From Gammaproteobacteria bacterium UBA2679 (GTDB taxonomy: Bacteria > Pseudomonadota > Gammaproteobacteria > Pseudomonadales > Oleiphilaceae), in assembly GCA_002354735.1 (NCBI GenBank), contig DEMD01000015.1, positions 1-22,680 on the forward strand: a stretch of 22,680 nucleotides of DNA. The letters are read 5' to 3'. The notes beneath the pieces are model-generated. The model made no database searches, was not told where the DNA came from, and worked only from the letters and a program-made list of their open reading frames with translations. Each line of letters starts with the position of its first letter. Within the stretch, counting starts at the first letter, position 1. Shown here in pieces: positions 16,156-22,680 of the stretch. The translations under genes and the position numbers were made by a program.

Positions 16156-17043
16156 ATGACAGGCTCAAGTCTTACTCGACGCCTGCGCAGCACCCGCTGG
16201 GCACTGATAATCATGCTCATGCCTCCGCTTAGCCTCTCAGCGGCTGTGCCAGACTCTGAGGAGCCCTTGTCTGATCGTATCGTGGTGGAGCTGCCCGATA
16301 AGAACAGAATCGTCCGAGTCGCTATCGATGATGCGCCCCCTTACCGAATTTTCGATGGCGATGAAGTAACCGGCATCTATGTCGAAATCTTCGAGGCCAT
16401 GCTCAAGCAGGTCGACTGGACAGCGGACTATACTGAGGTGCCCTTTCCAAGGGCACTAGAGATGCTGAAAAGTGGGGCCTCTGACGCCATGCTCGGACCC
16501 ATGCGCAGGCCCGACAGAGAGCTGTACATCGACTACTCAGTACCGGCTTTCCCGGCGGTCGCGAAAATCCTCTTGTACACGCAGCCTGAAAACAGGATTG
16601 ATCGCTACGAGGACCTGAAGGACAAGCTCATTGGGGTGCAACGGGGCAGTCGCTACGATCTCCGTTTCGACGCGGATGCGAGCCTTCGAAAGTATGATCA
16701 TACCCACTACGAGTCCTTACTCCTGATGCTGGCGCTTGATCGTCTTGATGTGGTTGTCATTCCCGAAGCGCTGGCCAGTCACTTGATCGGTGAGCTGTCT
16801 CTGAAGCTGGAGGTTTCACCCTTTGCCTTTCCCGGAAAAATTTCCTATATCGCCATATCCCGGAAGTCGGAGCTAACCTACTATCTGGAGACGCTCAAGC
16901 TGACGCTTCAGCGAATCAAGGACAGCGGTGAATACGACAGGATTCTTTCCCGATATATCCAGCCCGAAATCAGACGAGCGCCCGACGGCAGTGCAGATTA
17001 CGAGCTGGATCAGCCAAGACGCGGTTCAATGACCGCCCAATGA
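16156..17043 (+). CDS. Periplasmic solute-binding protein, family 3 (amino-acid type)
   Basis: A 295-residue protein whose N-terminus (RRLRSTRWALIIMLMPP, then SLSAA) reads as a secretion signal. The mature part has the SBP_bac_3 pattern: VAIDDAPPYRIFDGDEVTGIYVE for lobe 1, ALEMLKSGASDAMLGPM, and LKDKLIGVQRGS for the hinge and lobe 2. Family members bind polar amino acids or opines, or serve as sensors. No ABC permease or ATPase adjoins, so it is an orphan that could feed a distant transporter or a sensor. The frame extends upstream to 16051, but the ATG at 16156 has GAGG five bases before it and places the signal at the N-terminus. Its stop is 7 bases from the stop of the convergent arabinanase gene. 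Confidence 0.82.
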   Translation: MTGSSLTRRLRSTRWALIIMLMPPLSLSAAVPDSEEPLSDRIVVELPDKNRIVRVAIDDAPPYRIFDGDEVTGIYVEIFEAMLKQVDWTADYTEVPFPRALEMLKSGASDAMLGPMRRPDRELYIDYSVPAFPAVAKILLYTQPENRIDRYEDLKDKLIGVQRGSRYDLRFDADASLRKYDHTHYESLLLMLALDRLDVVVIPEALASHLIGELSLKLEVSPFAFPGKISYIAISRKSELTYYLETLKLTLQRIKDSGEYDRILSRYIQPEIRRAPDGSADYELDQPRRGSMTAQ

Positions 17044-17050
17044 CGGTCCC

Positions 17051-18463
17051 TTAGGGATTCGCCTCGAAGTACCACTGCTGATTGGCGCCGCCATGGTTGG
17101 AAAACTGGATGATGTCCGATCCATCTACTGTGCCGTAGCCGTCCAGCGCCTTGCCACTGAGCCTGTTGATTACGGCATAGCGTCCGCCATCGAGATTCAG
17201 TAATCGCCACTGTTGATGGACACCGCCGTTATCGGACCATTGCCTCACGTCGGCTGCATCGAGGCGTGACTTCTGGTACACCTCCAGGACTTTCCCTGTA
17301 AAGACGTTAATGACTTTGTAGTAGCCATCGCCACTGTCGATCAGCTTCCAGATCTGATTGGCGCCGCCGTTGTCCCGCCACTGAACAATATCAGTACCAT
17401 CTGCCATACCCCAGCCGTAAACCTCGGCAAGCTTGCCACTCGCAACGTTCCTGATCCTGTAGTTGGCACCGGACACAATGCCAGCGGCGGCCCTTCGATC
17501 ATAAGTCGGCCAGCCCGCCGCATCCCAATACAGATCGTTGATCAGCATGGTCGGCATACCACCATTCATTCCATCATAGGCATGCCGAACCAGCAGATTG
17601 TTGTTCAGCACATCCTGATGGCCCGGGCCTCTCCAACGGTCGTTGCCAGTATCCAGTAGCGTACCGCCACCGTGCAGCATGTTCGTCCCATTCTTGTCGA
17701 AAAAGGGACCAGTAATACTTCTGGAACGTCCGTAGGCCACCTTGTAAGTGCTGGCCACACCGTCACAGCACTTGTCGAATGATACGAAGAGATAGTAGTA
17801 GCCATCCTTGTAAATGATGTTGGGCGCTTCGATGGGATTATTTCTGATTGGTCGTGCTGCAAGAGAATGCACGGGTCCTGTCGGCTTCATCGTTCGCTTG
17901 TCGAGGCGGGTCAGTTTGATGCCGCTCCAGAACGATCCGAATGACATCCACGGGTCGCCGCTGGCATCGATGACCAGGTCGCCATCGATCGCGTTGAAGT
18001 TGTTCGCCGAGGTTGAGCGGATGACAAGTCCATCATCGCGCCAATTATTCGTGTTGAGGCTGGTGGTCGAAAGCAGGCCAATGAAAGAGTTGTTATCCCC
18101 AAAGGCAGACACGGAATAGAACATCCAGTAGCGGCCATTAAAGTATTTGACGTCTGGTGCCCACTGATTGAGTTCGTGGTTCGGCAGATACGATCGCCAC
18201 CATGGCAGCGGTTGTGACAGTACTGAAGGGGCTGCTACCCAGTGGCGACCGTTGTCGCTCTTGAGGACGCGAATACCTCTGCGATTGATTTCGCCAGTTC
18301 CAAAGGCATACCAGCTTTTGCCTTCCTGGACTAGAGAGGGATCATGGATCATACGCTCGCCGGAAAGCTCCCAAAAGTCAGCATGGGCCGGGAGGGCGGA
18401 AAGTATGGAAGTCGACGCAACAAAGCAGAGGAAACGAACCGAGGTCTTTACTAATTTTTTCAC
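17051..18463 (-). CDS. Secreted GH43 endo-arabinanase with C-terminal ricin-type lectin domain
   Basis: A 470-residue exported enzyme likely to cut alpha-1,5-L-arabinan. A signal peptide covers 1-28, ending LPAHA. A five-bladed GH43 domain spans about 35-325, with the general base in IHDPS (D41), the pKa-tuning Asp in NAIDGD (D160) and the acid in NPIEAPN (E212). WAPDVKYFNGRYWMFYS and PGHQDV support the arabinanase branch. Residues 333-470 form a beta-trefoil carbohydrate-binding module (RICIN/CBM13 type) with three repeats ending NQIW, HQQW and NQQW. The start is GTG with AGGAG 7 bases upstream. No arabinose transport or metabolism genes adjoin, so it works alone or with distant partners. 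An exo-arabinofuranosidase is a possible alternative activity. Confidence 0.88.
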   Translation of the reverse strand: MKKLVKTSVRFLCFVASTSILSALPAHADFWELSGERMIHDPSLVQEGKSWYAFGTGEINRRGIRVLKSDNGRHWVAAPSVLSQPLPWWRSYLPNHELNQWAPDVKYFNGRYWMFYSVSAFGDNNSFIGLLSTTSLNTNNWRDDGLVIRSTSANNFNAIDGDLVIDASGDPWMSFGSFWSGIKLTRLDKRTMKPTGPVHSLAARPIRNNPIEAPNIIYKDGYYYLFVSFDKCCDGVASTYKVAYGRSRSITGPFFDKNGTNMLHGGGTLLDTGNDRWRGPGHQDVLNNNLLVRHAYDGMNGGMPTMLINDLYWDAAGWPTYDRRAAAGIVSGANYRIRNVASGKLAEVYGWGMADGTDIVQWRDNGGANQIWKLIDSGDGYYKVINVFTGKVLEVYQKSRLDAADVRQWSDNGGVHQQWRLLNLDGGRYAVINRLSGKALDGYGTVDGSDIIQFSNHGGANQQWYFEANP

Positions 18464-18488
18464 GAAGGAGCTCCTGCTCGGAACAGCG

Positions 18489-18504
18489 AGCCTGTGTTCA
18501 GGCT
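18489..18504 (+). other. Hairpin in the arabinanase 5' leader
   Basis: AGCCTG and CAGGCT pair as a 6-bp stem around a TGTT loop. On the plus strand it is followed by a T-rich run (TCTCTTGTTTTATTT), like an intrinsic terminator, but no plus-strand gene ends nearby. On the minus strand it lies in the untranslated leader of the arabinanase gene. Confidence 0.35.
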
Positions 18505-18676
18505 TCTCTTGTTTTATTTGGGGTTAGTGCCTGCGAGAAAGCCAGACCGTCGCATTTTACGCAGGAGTACTACTGTAAAACTGCGATAAGCGTCAGCTTT
18601 CAAAATCAGGCGCATCAATCATCGTGAAACGCGCCAGGGCGGCGCTGATCACTTCATAACTCGCTTCAGCCTGTGG

Positions 18677-19003
18677 TCAGCTGCCGGCAGCCAGTGCAGC
18701 CAAATGGCTCTGCACCAGCGCGAGACAGTCCTCCCAGGTCGTGCTGATGGCGTCCTCGACTCTGAACGCGTAGCTACCGTCGTCAAAATTGAAATCATAG
18801 AAGCGTAGCAACACTTCGACTTCGCCGCCGGGAATACGCCGGAATGCCGCTTCGAAATAAGCGCCACTCATGAAGTTCTTGTTGCTCACGAAAGCACCAT
18901 CATCAAACGGCGGCACAACCTGATCGCCAGGTTGTGGCGAATCGATGTTTTCCAGCATAGCGGTGGCTTGAGTGGCGGTGAGTTCTCGCACGGGTGTTGC
19001 CAT
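18677..19003 (-). CDS. Unknown 108-residue protein
   Basis: I do not recognise a family. The protein is acidic and soluble, without a signal peptide or membrane segment. The N-terminal half has a Pro/Asp-rich patch (PQPGDQVVPPFDDG, about 25-38). The middle part, EVEVLLRFYDFNFDDGSYAF, alternates like beta strands. The end is an amphipathic helix rich in Ala and Leu. The ATG at 19003 has GGAGA 4 bases upstream and is preferred over the open frame's earlier Met at 19024. It lies 81 bases downstream of the VOC gene on the same strand, with a strong hairpin between them, and 213 bases before the arabinanase gene. Strand-like and helix features are judged by eye. Confidence 0.6.
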   Translation of the reverse strand: MATPVRELTATQATAMLENIDSPQPGDQVVPPFDDGAFVSNKNFMSGAYFEAAFRRIPGGEVEVLLRFYDFNFDDGSYAFRVEDAISTTWEDCLALVQSHLAALAAGS

Positions 19004-19033
19004 TCTGTCTCCAGTTTGAAACATTTGATTGTC

Positions 19034-19046
19034 TAGAACAGTTCTA
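19034..19046. promoter_or_regulatory. 13-bp inverted repeat upstream of unknown gene
   Basis: TAGAAC-A-GTTCTA is a perfect 6+1+6 dyad, 30 bases before the ATG at 19003. It could be an operator or leader hairpin for the unknown 108-residue protein. Confidence 0.35.
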
Positions 19047-19056
19047 CGCTTGGGAA

Positions 19057-19077
19057 GGCGCGCTTGACCAGCGCGCC
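19057..19077 (-). terminator. Strong GC hairpin after VOC gene, possible terminator
   Basis: GGCGCGCT at 19057-19064 pairs perfectly with AGCGCGCC at 19070-19077 around a 5-base loop. It lies 7 bases beyond the VOC stop codon. No clear U tract follows on the minus strand, so it may instead protect the 3' end or attenuate read-through. Confidence 0.45.
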
Positions 19078-19084
19078 AGTAGCA

Positions 19085-19459
19085 TCAGCCAAAATAGTAA
19101 AACGCGATCTTGTTGCCATCCATGTCCCGCACGTAGGCACCGTAGAACCGGTCCTCGATGCGCTGCCCCGGCTCACCTTCATCAGTGGCACCGAGCGAGA
19201 TCGCCTTATGATATTGAGCGTCAACGGCTTCTTTCGACTCAGCCGCGAACGCCACCATGACACCGTTGCCGGTGGTGCAGGGCTTGCCATCGTAAGGCTC
19301 ACATACAGCGAGCATTGGCGTTTTACCGCCTTTGCCAATGAAGGCAATCCGGCCCATATCGATCAGTACTTTCGCGCCCAGGTCCGAAAACAAGTCGGTG
19401 TAGAACTGCTTGGCCCTGTCCATGTTGCTGACGCCAAGCGTGACATATCCGATCATCAT
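19085..19459 (-). CDS. VOC/glyoxalase-bleomycin resistance fold protein
   Basis: A 124-residue cytoplasmic protein of the vicinal oxygen chelate superfamily. It opens with MIGYVTLGVSNMDRAKQFY, the typical first beta strand and helix, and ends with YVRDMDGNKIAFYYFG, the usual metal-site strand. Members bind a metal through paired beta-alpha-beta-beta-beta units and act as lyases, dioxygenases or drug-binding proteins. At this length it holds one pair of modules. The glyoxalase I ligand set (His and Glu) is incomplete: the first strand has Thr where His is common, so classical glyoxalase activity is unlikely. AGAGGAAA precedes two adjacent ATG codons (19459 and 19456). Substrate is unknown. Confidence 0.85.
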   Translation of the reverse strand: MMIGYVTLGVSNMDRAKQFYTDLFSDLGAKVLIDMGRIAFIGKGGKTPMLAVCEPYDGKPCTTGNGVMVAFAAESKEAVDAQYHKAISLGATDEGEPGQRIEDRFYGAYVRDMDGNKIAFYYFG

Positions 19460-19600
19460 GATTTCCTCTACGTGGTTGAGCCGACAAGCTAGCGCAAGTC
19501 TGCGGAAGTGTCACCCGCTAACCGGTGAGTGAGGCGATCCTGCCACCTGCAGACGACGTACCGCTGCTATCGAGCCAAGTGCCACGTACGGAGGTGGTTC

Positions 19601-20293
19601 ATGTCAGATCATCAGCGGACCAATACGATCTTCGAGCCGGCACCATTGGCTGTATTGCTTGGCACCGGCACCTTTCTCGCGGCCTTAATCAGCTATTTTC
19701 TGTCAGCCGCTTACGGCCACGTGCCATGGTGTGTCGTGTTCTGGGAGAGCTGTAGCTCCATCAGTGCGGCTGGTAGGAAGCCGCCAGCGTTCTTCACCTT
19801 CAAGGCCATGCTACTGCCGCTGGCTGGCGTAATGTTTCTGTACTGGCTACTACTGGAAAGCTGGTTGCGACGCGTTGAAAACCGCGCACCAGGCCTGCTA
19901 TCCACGCTCAGTGTGCTCGGGCTCATTGCGACCGTCGCGCTTATCCTCTACACCACCATGCTTGGTGCTATCGGTGAGCTGTATCAGCTACAGCGACGCA
20001 TCGGCATCATCCTGTTTTTCGGTTTGACGGCATTTGCCCACCTACTCATGCTGAAGCGTCTGTGGCGCCTCGATTCAAGCCGCAGGCCACCATGGACCCG
20101 CGTGCAGATGACCCTTTCAGTGCTGCTACTGGCGGGTGGTGTAGGCAACTCTGTGCTGAAAATGGCAATGGGCGACGATTTTGACCGTTTGGAGGATTCG
20201 ATAGAGTGGGTCTTCGCGGTGGTCATGGTGAGTCAGTTCACCATCACAGGCCTGGCTTGGCGGGACACCGGATTCCGGCTTTCGGTGACCTGA
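19601..20293 (+). CDS. Multi-pass membrane protein, Frag1/DRAM/Sfk1-like topology
   Basis: A 230-residue inner membrane protein with about six hydrophobic segments. After the first segment comes a loop with two cysteines (WCVVFWESCSS), then ISAAGRKPPAFFTFKAML, which resembles the IS-x2-G-x2-PP-x4-F signature of the Frag1/DRAM/Sfk1 family. Short basic loops (WLRRVENR, LKRLWRLDSSRR) fit cytoplasmic positions. The frame opens at 19529, but the ATG at 19601 has GGAGG 6 bases upstream. It is divergent from the VOC gene and convergent with the MFS gene, whose end lies 3 bases away. The family link rests on one signature and topology, so the function is left open. Confidence 0.6.
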   Translation: MSDHQRTNTIFEPAPLAVLLGTGTFLAALISYFLSAAYGHVPWCVVFWESCSSISAAGRKPPAFFTFKAMLLPLAGVMFLYWLLLESWLRRVENRAPGLLSTLSVLGLIATVALILYTTMLGAIGELYQLQRRIGIILFFGLTAFAHLLMLKRLWRLDSSRRPPWTRVQMTLSVLLLAGGVGNSVLKMAMGDDFDRLEDSIEWVFAVVMVSQFTITGLAWRDTGFRLSVT

Positions 20294-20296
20294 AGC

Positions 20297-21601
20297 CTAG
20301 TCCGGCCATCTGGGATGCAGGCTGTCGATCACATACGGATGCACATGCCGGCGCCCAGACATGGCGGTATGCGGATGATCGTCTGAAAGGTCATCGTGCC
20401 AATGCTGGAGTTCTGACGGGTCATTAGCTGGCCAGAGTTTGAACGCTGGAACGAGTGCCAGCAAGGCGAGGCCCGCCAGCACCAGCAATGTGATCTGCAT
20501 CCCGACGACCGATCCAAGCCACCCAGCGAGCGGGTACGCCACTAGCCACCCCGCATGGGACAGAGAAAATTGCGCGGCGAACAGCGCCGGCCGGTCTTCA
20601 CCATGAGACGACCGGGTCAACAGCCGACCCACTGGCGTCTGCGCTGTCGAAAAACCGACACCCAGCCAGGCCCATACCGGCAGAAGCCAGCCAAGACTGT
20701 GAACCGGAAGGGCGAGCACCAGCCCGGAAATCAGGATGCCCGCCCCGGTCAGCATGACCTGACGGTCCTGCCAACGCTTGAGCAGCCGCGGTAAGGCCAG
20801 CGCTGCAAGCATCGAGCCGGCACCAAAGGCGGCAAAGGCCATGGCCGTGTGCTGTTCAGTCAGGCCAAACTCGCCCTGGACCAGCACCACCGTATTCACG
20901 ATGACCATGGCGCCTGGCAGACTCACGACCAGGTTCAGTGCCATGAGCCCACGCAGGCGCGGTGTCGCTGCGAAAATCCTGAACCCCCGCCGCGCCCGAT
21001 CATAGACACCCCGGTGTTCTGTCGACTTTTCAGCCACAGGCATGGCGACTGACACCACGAGCAGTGCCGATGCGACGAAGCCGATGACGGTACCGGCGAA
21101 AAGCCCTTGCCAGCTCGTTGCCAGGAGGATCAGGGCCGCTAGCGCCGGACTGATGAGATTCTCGAGGTCGTACGCCAGACGGGACAGTGACAGGGCCTTG
21201 GTGTAGTCGTCCTCATTCGGCAATGTATCCGGAATCGTGGACTGAAAGGTCGGCGTGAAGGCCGCAGAAGCAGACTGCAGCACAGCAATCAGCACGTATA
21301 CCTCCCACACTTCAGTGACGAAGGGCAGCGCAAGCGCCGTGGCTGCGCGTACGAGATCCAGCGCCACCAGCATCACGCGACGAGGAATGTTCTCAGCCAG
21401 CGCGGAAGCCAGCGGTGCAATCAGCACGTAAGCCACCATCTTTATGGCCATGGCAGTGCCCATCACCTGGCCCGCATCGTCAGCTGCGAGTTCGAAAGCC
21501 ATAAGGCTCAGCGCCACCGTAGCCAGGCCAGTGCCGAGCAGGGCGACTACCTGCGCGAGAAACAGGTGCCGGTAGGTACGGTGTTTCAGGATATCAAGCA
21601 T
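20297..21601 (-). CDS. MFS exporter with His-rich C-terminal tail
   Basis: A 434-residue major facilitator with twelve predicted membrane segments, in the MFS_3/NreB-like group of exporters. The N-terminus (YRHLFLAQVVALLGTGLATVALS) and the cytoplasmic loops ENIPRRVML and LLKRWQDRQVML fit the family. After the last helix comes a tail with eight His among acidic residues (LQHWHDDLSDDHPHTAM, then RRHVHPYVIDSLHPRWP). That tail suggests metal sensing or binding, as in NreB nickel exporters, though tails of this kind also occur in MFS proteins of unknown substrate. AAGGTG precedes the ATG. It is divergent from the His-rich and HupE-like genes, which supports a metal link. Drug export is the alternative. 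Confidence 0.8.
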   Translation of the reverse strand: MLDILKHRTYRHLFLAQVVALLGTGLATVALSLMAFELAADDAGQVMGTAMAIKMVAYVLIAPLASALAENIPRRVMLVALDLVRAATALALPFVTEVWEVYVLIAVLQSASAAFTPTFQSTIPDTLPNEDDYTKALSLSRLAYDLENLISPALAALILLATSWQGLFAGTVIGFVASALLVVSVAMPVAEKSTEHRGVYDRARRGFRIFAATPRLRGLMALNLVVSLPGAMVIVNTVVLVQGEFGLTEQHTAMAFAAFGAGSMLAALALPRLLKRWQDRQVMLTGAGILISGLVLALPVHSLGWLLPVWAWLGVGFSTAQTPVGRLLTRSSHGEDRPALFAAQFSLSHAGWLVAYPLAGWLGSVVGMQITLLVLAGLALLALVPAFKLWPANDPSELQHWHDDLSDDHPHTAMSGRRHVHPYVIDSLHPRWPD

Positions 21602-21734
21602 GGCTCACCTTAAGTCATTGAATGAAAGCCGTATTGCGGCAGATCGGCCAAAAGGCCAGCGGTTCCTATCCTCGGGGAGGGATGGTATTCTCCGGCACAA
21701 CTCAAACTCGATAGCCGGGCCCAAGCCGATAGAG
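21602..21734. promoter_or_regulatory. Divergent control region of the putative metal locus
   Basis: This 133-base region must carry promoters for the MFS gene (left) and the His-rich gene (right). Toward the right, TTCCTA (21663-21668) and TATTCT (21686-21691) are 17 bases apart. Between them lies the near-palindrome ATCCTC-GGG-GAGGGAT (21668-21683), a place where an activator or repressor could bind. No Zur or Fur box was recognised. Confidence 0.3.
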
Positions 21735-22094
21735 ATGATTACGGCCATACACCGAAAAAAGCTGCTTCCGCTGCTCGTCATGCTGCTCGCGTTAGCCGGC
21801 GTGTCGCTTTCGGTGATCGGTGAAGCCGCGTCTCACGGACTCGTCGAACTGGCTGATGCACCACCTGATCATGATGATCACCCCCACAGTCACGATGACA
21901 CTGACGCACCGTCAAAGACTCATCTTCATCATGATGCCGGCAATCATACTCACGAATCAGTGTTCCATCTGACGATCCAGCTCATCACCGGGCTCTCATC
22001 TTCTGCGCCGCAACATACCCCCTTTGCGGCAGAATCCCCCCGCCGTTTTCGTTATCGTCTTGAACGACCCCCGAAAGTCCCTCTGATCGTTTGA
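21735..22094 (+). CDS. Small secreted His-rich protein, probable metal binder
   Basis: A 119-residue protein with a signal sequence (KKLLPLLVMLLALAGVSLSV, 8-27, and probable cleavage near GEAAS). The mature part has a His/Asp stretch at about 45-79 (DHDDHPHSHDDTD, then THLHHDAGNHTHES), suited to zinc, nickel or copper. The end, RFRYRLERPPKVPL, recalls small CzcI-like periplasmic proteins that carry His clusters and a C-terminal R-P-rich tail. The frame is open back to 21600, but that start would overlap the divergent MFS start codon, and the ATG at 21735 puts the signal at the N-terminus. Its ribosome site is weak. The HupE-like gene follows 46 bases later and is probably co-transcribed. Confidence 0.65.
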   Translation: MITAIHRKKLLPLLVMLLALAGVSLSVIGEAASHGLVELADAPPDHDDHPHSHDDTDAPSKTHLHHDAGNHTHESVFHLTIQLITGLSSSAPQHTPFAAESPRRFRYRLERPPKVPLIV

Positions 22095-22140
22095 AGTGAC
22101 GCTGCCTCGCAGCTTTCGAAACCAAACTGTTGGAGTTCTT

Positions 22141-22680
22141 ATGTTGTCGACTTTTTTCGACGGGTCCCGGCGTGCGCGAACCGCCGCCGGGCAATATCGT
22201 CTTCTATGGGTATTCCTGATACTCGGCCTGTTGGTAATCAGCGCTGATGCGCTGGCCCATGCCGTGGCTCACGGCGACAAGGGCTACATCCAGGAAATCA
22301 CTGGAGTAAACCTTGTTGCCTTCACCTATCTGGGGGCCAAGCACATGGTCACCGGCTACGATCATCTCCTGTTCCTGCTGGGTGTGATCTTCTTTCTCTA
22401 CCGTATGCAACACATCGCCATCTATGTGAGCTTGTTCGCGCTGGGGCATTCCACAACCATGCTGCTGGGGGTGTACTTCAATATCGGCATCAACAGCTAC
22501 ATCATCGATGCCATCATCGGTTTGTCGGTTGTGTACAAGGCGCTGGATAACCTGGGTGCCTATCAACGCTGGTTTGGCTTCCAGCCCAATACCAAGGGCG
22601 CCGTGTTGATCTTCGGGTTCTTCCACGGTTTCGGCCTGTCATCGAAAATCATTGAGTACGACATCTCGCCGGACGGGCTG
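22141..22680 (+). CDS. HupE/UreJ-family membrane protein (3' end beyond the window)
   Basis: An open frame runs from the ATG at 22141 to the window edge, giving 180 residues without a stop. GGAG lies 5 bases before the ATG. A signal-like hydrophobic segment (21-38) is followed by a short His-bearing loop (AHAVAHGD). The family motifs then come in order: KHMVTGYDHLLFLLG (H68, D74, H75), LFALGHSTTMLLG (H103) and FGFFHGFGLS (H162). HupE and UreJ proteins are multi-pass permeases linked to nickel or cobalt uptake, and this longer HupE/UreJ_2 type is common beside metal-related genes. No hydrogenase or urease gene is in view. Paired with a His-rich secreted protein it may move a transition metal; which one cannot be told. 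Confidence 0.85.
   Translation, partial: MLSTFFDGSRRARTAAGQYRLLWVFLILGLLVISADALAHAVAHGDKGYIQEITGVNLVAFTYLGAKHMVTGYDHLLFLLGVIFFLYRMQHIAIYVSLFALGHSTTMLLGVYFNIGINSYIIDAIIGLSVVYKALDNLGAYQRWFGFQPNTKGAVLIFGFFHGFGLSSKIIEYDISPDGL

Noticed and set aside
17047..17057. TCCCT-T-AGGGA dyad between convergent stops of the solute-binding protein and arabinanase
   Set aside because: A one-base loop cannot form a stable hairpin, and it overlaps the stop codon; not a credible terminator.
1..22680. CRISPR arrays, tRNA genes, insertion sequences or phage genes
   Set aside because: None seen: no spaced direct repeats, no cloverleaf-like stretches noticed, and no transposase, integrase or phage protein among the readable frames.

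Overview
The window reads as chromosomal DNA of a Gammaproteobacterium, probably marine or halophilic. The base composition is moderately high in GC, Shine-Dalgarno sites are strong, and a branched-chain 2-oxoacid dehydrogenase operon sits near a catabolic ectoine (compatible solute) cluster. I cannot fix the genus. No tRNA, rRNA, CRISPR array, transposase or integrase is visible.

Layout. (a) 195-884: a small PspC-domain protein and a degenerate PAP2-like membrane protein. (b) 1073-7958: a 20-bp perfect palindrome, then a five-gene plus-strand run: BCKDH E1 alpha, E1 beta, E2, a Hanks-type Ser/Thr kinase with a large unrecognised C-terminal half, and a single-chain iron-sulfur L-serine dehydratase. 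The last two genes overlap. No E3 (lipoamide dehydrogenase) gene is present. (c) 8115-9692: an AlbA_2/Schlafen-type regulator with a C-terminal winged helix. (d) 14934 down to 9784, minus strand: a four-gene ectoine degradation operon, in transcription order M20 deacetylase (DoeB2-type), EctB/DoeD-type aminotransferase, ectoine hydrolase DoeA and aldehyde dehydrogenase DoeC. (e) 15040-15362: a decayed second copy of L-serine dehydratase. (f) 15469-18463: a small lipoprotein, a periplasmic solute-binding protein, and a secreted GH43 arabinanase with a ricin-type lectin domain. (g) 18677-20293: an unknown 108-residue protein, a VOC/glyoxalase-fold protein and a multi-pass membrane protein. (h) 20297-22680: an MFS exporter with a His-rich tail, divergent from a His-rich secreted protein and a HupE/UreJ-type membrane protein cut by the window end. 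This looks like a metal-handling locus.

How they work together. Region b is an amino-acid catabolism unit: BCKDH decarboxylates the keto acids of Val, Leu and Ile, and SdaA turns serine into pyruvate. The kinase in the middle is the most interesting item, because the E1 alpha keeps both serines that are regulated by phosphorylation in the mitochondrial enzyme. Region d takes ectoine through acetyl-diaminobutyrate, diaminobutyrate and aspartate semialdehyde to aspartate, but no ectoine transporter or DoeX-type regulator lies in the window. The ectoine operon is bordered on one side by a clear serine dehydratase remnant and on the other by a short, much less certain one, which hints at insertion into or replacement of an sdaA paralogue.
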